64,000 nucleotides of DNA from assembly GCA_047967505.1 (NCBI GenBank), contig CM106538.1, one strand, 5' to 3'. The stretch's first letter is position 1. Every line of letters starts with the position of its first letter. The translations under genes were made by a program, and so were the position numbers. Below the pieces are notes generated by a model. That model was not told where the DNA came from, did not search any database, and saw only the letters and a program-made list of their open reading frames with translations. Source of the DNA: Dipteris shenzhenensis (Eukaryota; Polypodiophyta; Polypodiopsida; Gleicheniales). This document shows positions 41,759 through 52,161 of the stretch, piece after piece.

Positions 41759-42877
41759 CTAGGGCCTAAGGGAGGGATCGGAGTGGATGCACTTGGTGAC
41801 TGCAAGGTCCTTGTCCATCACTGTTACTCTTTTGGCATGGATAGCACATAAGTTTGCATCTTCAAAAAGACCTACTGTCATTTGCTCCGTTGCCTCCTGA
41901 ATTGCTCCCATAGTGCCTGAAGTGAAACACACATCACTCTTGTAATGTTGTGCTATTTCACATACAACACGTTGGAAGGGTGCACGGGGAATGAGATTGT
42001 CCACAGTGGTTTGGAACTTGCGGATCTCCTGAAGTGCCTTCACTCCTGATTTTTTGTGCCTCTTAATCTTTGGGGGACCCTACACTCGCCTTTGGACATG
42101 GCTCCATGGCCGCTTGTCCACTTTTAACTTCTTTCGCCTCTCCTCCCTTGCAACCACCTCTTCAGCCTCCTCTTCCTATGTCTGCTGGGTCATTCGAGGT
42201 GGCCTCTCGTGCCTAGGGGTCTGCTTTGTCCTTGGTCTCTTTTCCTTTTCACGAGGCTGTGAGACAGCAAGCTGAGGCTCTTGCTCAGCTCATACTAGAG
42301 GCTCCTCATATCTAATCATCTCAAGTCACAAAGGGTTGATGGTGCTCTTCTGTGCGGTCTGCTTGTTGGTTGGAGGATTGGGGCCAAGGTTCATTATATC
42401 TCCGAGCCTGCTAAATACTTCCTCTTGTTGTGTCCCCTGTAATCTCTCCATCTCCTCTCTTTGCCTTTCTTGCTCCCCTTGTTGGTCTAGATGCTCCACG
42501 CTAGGACCCCACGGAGGAGGGAGGGGCAGTTGATCAGGATTGACTGGACTATTTTTCCCCTCTCGGGAGACCTCTCTACTTCCACGATTAGTTGTGTGGA
42601 AGGACTAAGAGGACCCCTCATCATGCTTGGATCCTTCATTGTGCTAGGATTCCTCATGGTGTTGAGATACCTAGGATCCCCCATGAGAGTCGAATGGTGG
42701 GGACTTATGTTGCTTGCGCTCTTGATGATGAGAACCGCCTTGAGATCCTTGGTGATCATAGCCCTCTTGGCCACTGGGGCTTGTACTGTGTTCAGAGGCC
42801 ATGGCATTATGAAGAGGACAACGGGTAGCATCTAAATAGTGTCTAGTGGGTCTAGTATTTTGTTTAACTCGTGCCAT
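41759..42877 (-). pseudogene. Histone H3-like gene with a very long N-terminal tail, intronless, seven stops
   Basis: A single minus-strand frame runs from the ATG at 42875-42877 to the TAG at 41759-41761 (372 codons), with seven in-frame stops and no frameshift. It opens MARVKQNTRPTR, like the H3 start. A Ser/His/Gln-rich tail of about 260 residues follows, with a second H3-tail-like patch (RPRTKQTPRH). The histone fold comes last: [69 protein letters not shown]. The LIPRAPF segment recalls centromeric H3 (CENH3), but loop 1 has the length of ordinary H3. Canonical H3 is 135-136 residues. It may be a decayed H3 variant, a CENH3 derivative or an element-borne copy. Confidence 0.8.
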
Positions 42878-42890
42878 AGAAATGAGGGAT

Positions 42891-42960
42891 TTTAGGGTTT
42901 TGAAGTGCTTTATATAGTCTTTTTTAAAGCACTTTAGGGTTTTTCTTTTAAATTAGGGTC
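42891..42960 (-). promoter_or_regulatory. Promoter of the H3-like gene: TATA box and telo-boxes
   Basis: On the minus strand CTATATAAA (42909-42917) lies about 32-40 bases before the ATG. Telo-boxes AAACCCTAAA are at 42891-42900 and about 42933-42944, with a weaker one near 42951. Telo-boxes are common in promoters of plant histone and translation genes. Confidence 0.65.
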
Positions 42961-43319
42961 TTTTGAGTGCACCTCCTCCCCCCCTAGCCTTTTGTCCCCA
43001 GTTCGGTAATACTTAATCTTCACCATCCTCCCTCTCAACCCACTCTGCCCTCTTCCCTGCCATGTCACACATGCAATTCTGCAATTTCCAAACAAATTTG
43101 TGAATTTTGGAATCTATAATTGACTCAAAATAGTGTTAACTTTATTCATCAAACATTTTACATTTGGGGCTCTCTTAGGACCCAACGCCTCCCCTGTCTG
43201 ACTCTACATTGCAACCAAGTGCAACCCCTTGGCTCCCTATTGAGGACTTCCAAGCAGCACATCTCCTTGTCTTCTTGACATGTTGAACCACTTTTGCGAG
43301 ACTTGAGACCTCTACCTTA
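42961..43319. other. No gene seen between the H3-like gene and gypsy pol
   Basis: C-rich, then AT-rich sequence. No LTR, PBS or protease active-site motif was found upstream of the gypsy reading frame, so the 5' half of that retrotransposon is missing here. Confidence 0.4.
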
Positions 43320-46300
43320 TTGCGCTTGAGAGATGATCGACGACTCGCCACTCTGGGAGCCATTGAGGATTTGCCCATCACTGTCAATGGGTTGACCACC
43401 ACTGTCAATTTCTATGTAGTGGACATTGAAGATACACGCAGGAGTTACCTAGCCATACTCGGGAAACCATGGCTGAGAAAGAGTGATGCAGTCAACTATT
43501 GGAAGACAGGACACATGTCTTTTGGTGCTTCTAAGGACAAGATCCCGGTGCAACCTAGTGCCATGGAACTAGAAGAAGAAGAGGAGGAAGACAGTGATAC
43601 TCTCTCATCCTTGGTGTCTGAATCAATGGAAGAATTAGACGGGGGGGAGGAATTCTCAGAGGAGGAAGTTTACATGATGGACATGTCTCCGACCCCACCA
43701 CCTACAGAAAAGGTAACAGCTAGTCCTCAACAGCTTGAATCTATGCTTTCCCCATACCTCACTCCAAGTGAGAAAGACAAGTTCCTAGAAATGTTCAAAG
43801 ATTTCCCTGACCTCTTTGCAACTAGCTACCACCACCTTCGCCATGTGACTGCCATAGAGCACAAGATAGAGCTGAAGCCTGATGCGAAGCCTGTGGCTCA
43901 AAAGTATCAGAGATTAGGGCCCCTATAGACCGATGCTTTGCACTCGGAGTTACAAAAGCTTGTAGAGGCTGGGTTTATTATTCCGGTTCACAATACTGAA
44001 TGGGCTTTCACCAGTGGTAGTCACCCCAAAGAAAAACAACAAGTGGTGTGTCTGCATCGACTATAAGAAACTCAATGCAGCCACTAAGAGGGATCATCAT
44101 CCTCTGCCCTTTCAAGACCTCATTCTTGAGAAGGTAAGTAGTCATGAGATGTATACTTTCTGTGATGGTTACTCTAGGTTTTATCAAATCAGAATTGCCG
44201 AAGAAGATGTGCTTAAAACCACATTTGCCACACCCTGGGGGACATTTGCATTCAAACAATGCCATTTGGCCTCACCAATGCTCCTACTACCTTTCAAAAT
44301 TCATGCAGACAGTGTTTGCTCCTTATTTGGGGGATTTCTTGGAGGTGTTTTTAGATGATTTTTGTATATTCTCATCGTGTAAGGAGCATGTCATGAAGGT
44401 TAGATTGGCCTTCCAAAGGGTCAATGATGCAAATGGCAGTCTCAACCATGAGAAATGCACCATTAGAGCCAATCAAGGGAGGTTACTGGGACATATTGTC
44501 TCATCCAAGGGCATCAAGCCTGACCTCGAGAAGGTAGAAGCCATCCTCAAGCTCTCCCCGCCTACAACCAAATGTCAGATACGTTTATTTGTTAATCTAG
44601 CAGGATACTATCGCCGCTTCATTGATCAATATGCTGCTTTGACACGACCCATGACTATGCTATTAAAAGATGGGGTTGATTTCTCTTGGGATGAGGATTG
44701 TGATCATGGGTTTGCACAAATTTCAGAACCCATTCTACGCAATCCAGATTGGTCAAAGACTTTCTATATCAATCCTGGGTTTGGTGAGCACACTCTGGCA
44801 GGTATTCTTCTCCAATAAGGGGAGGATCGGTTCATGTATCCTGTTCGATTTGCTTCTCGACAATTGCTCGACACTGAGCGATGCTATTCAGAGGCTGACA
44901 AGCATGCCTTGTCTTTGGTGTTTTGCATTGAGAAATTTAATCATTATGTGGCTGGAAAGTCCTTCATTATACTCACTAGCACTGGTCTTGCAAAGCAAGT
45001 TCTTCAATCACCAAATCCCATGGGCTAGTTCGCCAAATGGTTGGCAGTTCTACAAGAATATGATTTTTCTTTCAAAATTGTAAAAGGGGGTTGTTCCAAA
45101 TTGAAGAATGCTTTGATTGATTTAGAGGAGTGCCTTGATGTAACCCTTGTAGTAGCCATAAGAGTTGGGGATCCATGGTATGGTGGTATCTACAAGTTTC
45201 TGACTGCTTTCTCCTTTCCTTCAGAAAGTACTACCTATGAGAGAAATAAGATTTGCAGAGATAGTAGGTGCTACACCCTCCTTGATGGGGTGTTGTACCG
45301 TCAAGGCATGGAAGGGGTAATAAGATAGGCCATTGATGTAGATGAAGTGCCTAAGGTATTGAAGCATTATCATGATGGATTTTGTGGAGGCCACTATGCC
45401 AGTGACTATACAGCTAAGAAGATTTTACATGCTGGATACTATTGGCCGACCTTGTTCAAGGATGTCACTTTGTATTGCAAAACCTGTGAACCATGCCAAT
45501 TCTTTAGTAGGAAGGATTTGCGTCTTGGGCAACATCACCCAGTGATGTCCATCCATCCGTTTTAGAAGTGGGGAATAGATTTTGTCGGGCCCTTGCCCAT
45601 GACTGCCTGCAAAAAGAAGTATCTTTTGGTAGCCACTCAGTATGTCACTAAGTGGGCTGAAGCTATCGCCCTCCCCACTGCAAATGGTAAGGTAGTTTCA
45701 AATTTCATATTTGAACGTATCTGCACAAGGTTTGGGACACCCATGGAGATTGTCTCTGACCATACTAGTCCATTCTTAAATGAAGCAGTGGAGTTACTCA
45801 TGGACCGCATGGGTATCAATCATCACACTTCTAGCATCTATTATCCGACATCCATGGGGCAAATAGAGCGGACCAATGGCCTCCTTTGTAAAACCATGGG
45901 AAAAATGGCCACAGGGAACAGGAGCCAAGGGGATTAGGAGGTCACTGAAGCCATGTGGGCTTACAACATCACTCATAAAACATCTATAGGTCACACTCCT
46001 TTTGAGTTGGTATATGGTACTCAGGTCGTTTTACCACTAGAGATAGAGATTCCAGCTTTGAGATTGGCACAAGAACAGAGGATGACAGAAGATGAACATG
46101 TAGAGGCCAGTTTGGTGCAACTTGAGAAGTTAGATGAAACTCGAGGCCTTGCACTACACCAAATAGAGGTCCAAAAGAATCGACAAAAGGCCCGCTTGGA
46201 TGCTAAGATTCACAAGGGATGGGAAAGACACTTTGCTGAGGGGGATGTTGTGCTATGCTTTGATAACAAATTGGACCCGAGGGATTCACAAGAGGAAACT

Positions 46301-46934
46301 TATGATATCACGTGAGAGTACAATAGGGGGGTTTTTTTTTAATGAGGCATAAGCTTATACATTAGGGGTGTGGAGCCTTTTATTTTTTCCCAATATTGAA
46401 TTTAAGTTAGGGGGGCCATGCCATATTTAAGAGGGGGGGACATAGTATAGGCTACCTTGGGTGACTAGTCCAAACAAGTTTGGTTTTGTGTATGGTTTTA
46501 AATCGTCATAGGGAAAGTAATCTAAATTTCCTTATTGTGTGATCTAAATGCTTGAGAAAGAACGCAGATTTAAGGAAAGGGGGGACATAATAGAATTTTG
46601 GTGGTATCTTATAAGCTTAAATAGGGGTGTTTTATCATCCTACATGGATCTTAAATAGGGGGTTTTCTTGAAGTTCATGCACGCAGGTGACGTCCCCTTT
46701 TCATGAAGAGTGAATCCCCCGGGAAATTGGACCACCAAATGGATAAGAAGTTTCTGCCACTGTGGACTAGTCCATACAAAGTCTTCAAGGAACATAGCAA
46801 TGGGTCTATACAAGTTCAGGAGCTGCATGAACCATATGGCAAGAAGGTGATCAACAAATGTTACCTCAAGCCTTTCTTTGTGCGTGATGGACCCAGGCAT
46901 GGAAATGCTATGCATTCCTTGCCTGGGGGGGGAA
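43320..46934 (+). pseudogene. Ty3/gypsy pol: protease end, RT, RNase H, integrase
   Basis: The frame starts within the protease (ATLGAIEDLPITVNGLTT, YVVDIEDTRRSYLAILGKPW). RT follows (KWCVCIDYKKLNAATKRDHH, TPWGTFAFKQ, FLEVFLDDFCIFSS, the xDD box), then RNase H (INPGFGEHTLAGILLQ; YPVRFASRQL), the integrase zinc finger (HYHDGFCGGHYA, YCKTCEPC), the integrase core (WGIDFVGPLPM, IVSDHTSPF, MGQIERTNG: D, D, E present) and the C-terminus (FAEGDVVLCFDNKLD, PLWTSPYKVF). Stops are at 43926, 44814, 45026, 45326, 45563 and 45935; frameshifts are near 44000 and 44270; a MITE is at 46276. Lineage looks like plant Athila/Tat types. Gag is absent. Confidence 0.92.
46276..46723. mobile_element. 448-bp hAT-like element inside gypsy integrase
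   Basis: The ends are CCCGAGGGATTCAC and the complement of CCCGGGGGATTCAC (13 of 14 match). The exact 8-bp duplication AAATTGGA is at 46268-46275 and 46724-46731. Removing one copy plus the element rejoins the integrase frame (KLD to HQMDKKF). Inside are several G-runs but no transposase. It shares its left end with the 184-bp MITE at 29540. Confidence 0.9.
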
Positions 46935-46935
46935 C

Positions 46936-47845
46936 TGTCATGGATAAAATTGTTTAAGGAAAAAGGCATTAATATGTGTGTGTGTTTGTATATGTGGCAA
47001 TAGTATAATAAAATATGGTGTGCATAGGGCCCAGGGTTGAGGTGGTAGGGCATGACCATGTGCCACCCTTCCATGTAAGAGGACCCATAAGGTGTGTTGT
47101 ACATAATCTGTGATAGTAATATTATAAAATGTAAGGTGGCATGGCTCCTCCATGTGCCACCCCTCCACCTAGGCTGCATTTAGTAAGATATGACTCAAAG
47201 TCCATGGGAGAAGTAATATAAAATAGGTGGAGATGGATATTATATTGAGTTATTCCCTCCATATGGGATAGGCCCATGTGGGGGAGGTATAGAAGGTCCA
47301 AGAGAGCAAGTTAAATAATGGGGAAAGTAGGATGAGGTGGCAAGATTCCTTGTGCCAACCCTCCACTTGTCCTCCTAGAGGTTTGAACATATTATAAAAT
47401 TGGGAAGAGACCAAGGGAGTATCATAGACTTGAGATATGGAGCTTGATTTATGTGGAAAATTGAGGCAAAGGGTGTGGCACACAATTGAGAGTGCGTAAC
47501 CGCCTAGCCCACATGGGAGACTTTTCCACACACCGACACGCTCATTCTTGTAAAGCCACCTAGCTAGTACTTTGATATTTCCCTCTCATCCTTTCTTTCA
47601 AATAAAGTATGGTCCTCTTCCCATGATGTCTCCATCTTTACATTCCTCCTCCTATCATGTACGTGCTTCTCTTCCCCCTCTCCCTTTCCCCTTGTGTCAT
47701 AGTCTCCCTCTTCATTCCCTCCCCTTCTAATTCATTTTCCCCTCCCATGATAACGGTTCGCCCTCACGATCTCCTTTCCCCTATGGCCCTCGAGCATCGC
47801 CATGCTTAGCCTCTAGCCTCTGGTCTTGATTTCTTTTCCGGCTAA
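46936..47845 (+). mobile_element. 3' LTR of the gypsy element
   Basis: It starts TGTCATGGATAAAATTG directly after a G-rich polypurine tract (46925-46932) and matches, in reverse, the solo LTR at 54681-55670 along its length, ending near CCGGCTAA. Includes a short (GT)n run at about 46974. Confidence 0.88.
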
Positions 47846-47950
47846 TAGTACCCGCTCCAATGGAATTTGTAGAATGGGGTCCCACTTAGGGTCCTTTTTG
47901 TGATGATCAGGGGCTGCACTTTGGTTGCAAGAAAGGATGCCATTTTGCCA

Positions 47951-49787
47951 CTATAGGCTTCCCTTTTGCATCTTCTGAGAGTGGGTGCAATACAAGCATG
48001 TCCATTTTGCATCTGCACCTATATCACAACCATACAAGCACTTGAGGGTCTTTAAATCACCAGTTAGATGCCATTCAACTTGAAACGTTCCATGCCCATC
48101 CACAATTAATGTTTGCCCTACCTCTTGTCTTTGAATAATCGACAGGATGCCGGTTCTCTCCAAAACCCACTTCAATGTCTCGTGGCACTCCAAAGGCTAC
48201 AAGCCACCATATGTCCTCAGATTAGACTGAGAAACCCTACTCAAGTTCCTCATCCCCTTGAGAAAAATGCAAGGCATCATTCATAATACAAATGCTCACC
48301 CTCTCTAGCTTGTGCTCTTTTGCCAACTGAGCTTCATCCATTTTTATAACAAATACTAGCTTGCCATCTGTACAATGAATGAGAAATTCAGTAAGGATAT
48401 AGAAATCAGAAGAAATAAAGTTGAATATGAAGAGGGAATTTCTCTTACCTTCTTCTCTCATCCCATATAATTTGACCATGGCTCTCTGCAAATTCTCTAC
48501 ATCTACATAAACATTATTGAAAGCATTCATCTCAAACATTTGGATGCCAGATTTCGTTTTACTCTTCCAAGTCATTGTGCCACTTACACAATGTTATCTT
48601 CCAAGCTTTTCTCTAGCACATTGGTTTGTTTCTTGATGTGCAAGCCTTATAGACCATGTTGTTGGCAATGGCATTGTAGATATCTTATACTTTTCCTCCA
48701 TAGCAAACTTGAAAATTTTAAAAACAGAGTTGTAAGCTTCATGACTTACACCAGCAGCATCATAAGCTCCAAGCACCTCCTTTGCTTGGACGAGGCCCTT
48801 GAAATGCTTCATTACCTCTCTAGCAACTTGTTTACATAGCCCTTTTTGTCTAGGATCCTTCAACACTTCCATGACATCACTTGGCTTTATTAAACTTCTT
48901 AGAACATATGAAGGATCACTATCATCCATTTCCATTGTTCCTGTCACATCCTCCATGAAATTCCTAAAGTAGAGTACAAATGAGTCTTAGTGGAAATAAT
49001 GCTACACCACAAATATTTTGGGGTAAGAAATTTCATTGAAAATTTAGGGAACTAACCTTGTAGCCCATATTCTCCTCTTTCGAGCACCACTATTGGTTGA
49101 CAATGCATCCATAGATTGCAATTGTCTTTTCCTCTCCTTCAATCCCAAAGGTGTTCCCTTCAACTTTTGTACTCGTTCAATCGACTTCTCTCGTTCCTTC
49201 TCCACAGCACGTTGTACTTGGCCATAGATAGACCTTTCCAAATCTTGTTTGCTTTTCGCAAGCTTCTGGATTGATTCATGTCGCTCCAAGTCCAGTGCAG
49301 GTGCTTTGTCACTGAGTTCTTTGTTTTGCAATTGGACATCCTGCATACTATTATGCATTGCCACAATAGTAATATTTCCCAAATGTGCAAGTTCTTCTAC
49401 TTGGGCTCTCTGCACCTTGCTTGCTTGCATAGCCAATGTCTGAGAATGGTTCAATCGATTGCAATAACCAAGCAATCTAGCATGTCCCTTGCCAACAAAT
49501 CGAACAACATCATGCACTGTATGAAAAGGAGGACTCTTTTGGGTGGCAAGGTCTAAAGGATACAAGTTTCCATCCACCCAAAGGTCAAGATGCTTCTTCC
49601 CTTGCAATCGAAGACTATGGAGCACACTTTGATGAGTTCCACTATATCCCAAAGAACGTGTGCTTGCATATTCTACCCCCAGTTGTAGGTTCACATGGTA
49701 CTTGTTGGATATTTCCTCGAATGGTGCCATGAGTACGTAAAGAGAGGTATCAGTGATGTAGGCTAAAATGTAGGGGAGATCTGGCAA
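47951..49787 (-). CDS. Unrecognised spliced gene, possible DDE-type transposase with a CxxC motif
   Basis: Minus-strand exon 1 (49787 to about 49059) encodes MAPFEEISNKYHVNLQLGVE, GYSGTHQSVLHSLRLQGKKH and a coiled-coil-like Lys/Glu/Gln region ending KRRIWATR at a splice-donor-like AAG/GTTAGT. Exon 2 starts at about 48961 (after TTTAG; NFMEDVTGTMEMDDSD) and runs to about 48450 with one stop near 48594. A GTAAGA..TACAG intron follows, then GKLVFVIKMDEAQLAKEHKL. Later blocks have VEWHLTGDLKTLKCLYGC and TCLYCTHS (47951-48193). An Asp in KMDEA, an Asp in TGDLKTL and a nearby CxxC would fit an RNase H-fold DDE transposase with a zinc insert. I know no named family, and that reading is inference. 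Frames shift near 48200. Confidence 0.45.
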
Positions 49788-49789
49788 AG

Positions 49790-50200
49790 ATGGAGCAGTG
49801 AGAGGGAGAGAGTAGCAAGGAACAGGGAGGAGGAGAAGCAGATGAGGGCAAGAGGAAGAGGAGGAGAAGAGTAGGGCGACAGGTGTAGAAGGGAGGGGAG
49901 AGATGCTACAAGAGGGAGGATGAGGGGAGAGATTTTGCAGGAGGGAGGAGCAGAGGAGAGGGATCCTAGGTGGCTAGAGAAGGAGGGGAGAGGAAGGAGG
50001 AGGAGGAGCCAAAAGGAGGAGGAGGGGAGAGGGAGGAGGGAGGAGGAGGAGCAAGACAGAGGAGGGGAAAGGAGGAGGGAGGGGGAGGGAGGGAGAGGGA
50101 GAGGGAGAGGGAGAGGGAGGAGGAGGAGGGAGGGAGGTAGGGAGGGAGGGAGGGAGAGGGAGGGAGGGAGGGAGAGAGAGAGGGAGGGAGGGAGATTCGA
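49790..50200. repeat. GGGA/GGA purine tract with G-quadruplex potential
   Basis: The plus strand is almost all purine, with runs such as GGGAGGGAGGGAGGGAG near 50130-50190. It ends in a near-perfect palindrome, GAAATTTGAA / TTCAAATTTC with a 1-base spacer (about 50198-50218). Open frames through it are artefacts. It lies just upstream of the minus-strand gene at 47951-49787. Confidence 0.9.
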
Positions 50201-50219
50201 AATTTGAAATTCAAATTTC

Positions 50220-52160
50220 AAAAAGTGGCCCCCTCCCCTCATTCATGGTGGGAGAGGTGGGCTCAAATGTGGGCTTAACCCACCTAGGTTGGGCTGGTTA
50301 GGCCTCTTTGGGACCCTGCAAGCCCCTTGCATTAGCCCACTAAGCATTCCCTAATCCATTCCTTATGAGGCCCTTTTGAGACCCCTATTCTCCTCTAATG
50401 CCTAAACAAATGAATTGCATGACATTCATATTGTAATAATAGAAGCAAACCACCACGATGGTGGAAGTTAATATCCTAGTGTGCAACCAACCACCTACTG
50501 GCAATCACTTATCCTATATTAGAGGGGTCGTTAGCCCCTAAAAAAGACTCAATTAATATATATCTAGGATTACTCTTATACATTTGAATTGGTTTCACTC
50601 AGAATGAAAAAGTGGTTCTGAAGTAGAAGTCGAAAGGAAAAAAGACGGGTGAAAATAAAAAAAAAGAGTAGCCAAAGCTCTAAGAGATCAAGTGTGCCAT
50701 CTCTAAATAACTTTATATTCACACAAGGATTTTAGGATAGTGGCATGACATAGACCACATTGGGAGCCTTCAACAATGTACTTCATAAACTATGGGTCCT
50801 TATAATATTCAAGGCCTTCCCACAATTCCTCCTAGAATCGATCCATCTTTCGAATGACAATCTTGAGTTGATGTTGTGGAACAATAAGTTCCTCCTTAAA
50901 TTGATCAATCTCATGTATGACAATCTCAGGTTGCCGAGGGAAATGGTTTCATCTTCCGTAGGACAATAGGTTGAAGAAATGTTGTTGCTACCATGGCTTT
51001 CCATCTCTGTTCCATTATTGTTCCTTCATTGGTTTGTATTGAAGAGCGTGCAACTTTTAGCAATCTTTCTACATCATTGCTTCAATCACTTTGGAAATAT
51101 TTATAATATTGGATCACTTAAATCACTTTAGAGCTTTGTACAAATCACTTCGTCTATAATATTGGATATATACAGACATATAGATATATGTAGATATTCT
51201 CTACAGTTGTCTTGACACTATCTAGACTCAGAGCATTCTCCTAACATACTAAGTGCTACCATCATCATAGTGACATCTCTTCCTCTCTCATTAGCATTAT
51301 CCAACCACTTTATTTCAAATCTTCAACTCAGTTTAATTGAAATCTTTTGTTTTACATTATGGTCCTTGGCTTGTCAAGGGACACTATCTAGTCACATAGC
51401 TGAGAAAACATCACTTCAATCACCTTGGAAATATTTTAATATTGCATATACATACATGCATACCTACATGTATTTTAACAACTGTACTTACATTGAGAAA
51501 TATGAAATCCCATAACTAATCGACAAATTCACAAATCCTAAACGAAGGAATTATATACCATTCATTTGGTAATAGTAATAATAGAATCAAACCACCATGC
51601 TGGTGGCAGTTAATATCCAACCACAGTGTTGGCGGCCACTTATCTTGCTATCCTACACTATCGTCATGCTATCTTAAACCCTTTAGGCTGGTTCTCTTTA
51701 TTTATTGTCATATTTCATCCATTGGGCTGGTGACCACAAATCCTAAATGAATGAATTGTATGCCATTCATCTTGTAATAATAGAAGCAAACCACTGCATT
51801 AGTGACACTTAATATCCAAGTGTGCAACCAACCTCTGAGCTGCAACCAACCAGTGCTATACTAAAACGAATCGCATTGCTACAAAGTGTTATCCTAAAAT
51901 AGATAAATTGCTCAAGTAAACTTTGGAGAACTTTAATAATTCAATAGATTACATACTGATAACATAGACTACATCTCAAAGACTCCTTTCCTTTAGTAGG
52001 TTGGTTCCACATTGCTTTGAGCAGATTGCCTTTTTGAGCTCCCTGATTGTAGACTCAGCCCTCCTTGCTCCTTTCCTTGTTACTTTTTGGAAGGGGGCTG
52101 GTTCCTCCCTTTAGGGGCTCGGCCCCTCCATGTCGCTTCCTCTTTCCTTGCTTTGAGCTC
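50220..52160. other. No gene; dispersed repeat copies
   Basis: Three copies of a unit starting (CACAA)ATCCTAAACRAAKGAAT and continuing with AATAATAGAAKCAAACCACC lie at about 50400, 51520 and 51733. A shorter copy is at 36151. The unit may be the end of an unidentified repeat. A weak minus-strand frame is at 50783-51004. Confidence 0.45.
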
Positions 52161-52161
52161 C

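Noticed and set aside
41759-42877. H3-like gene as a plain processed copy of canonical H3
   Set aside because: It has its own TATA/telo-box promoter, a unique long tail and strong divergence in the fold. A simple recent retrocopy does not explain these.
49763-50242. Open frames through the GGGA tract (Pro/Leu/Ser-rich on minus, Gly/Arg/Glu-rich on plus)
   Set aside because: Pure low-complexity translation; no start context or domain.
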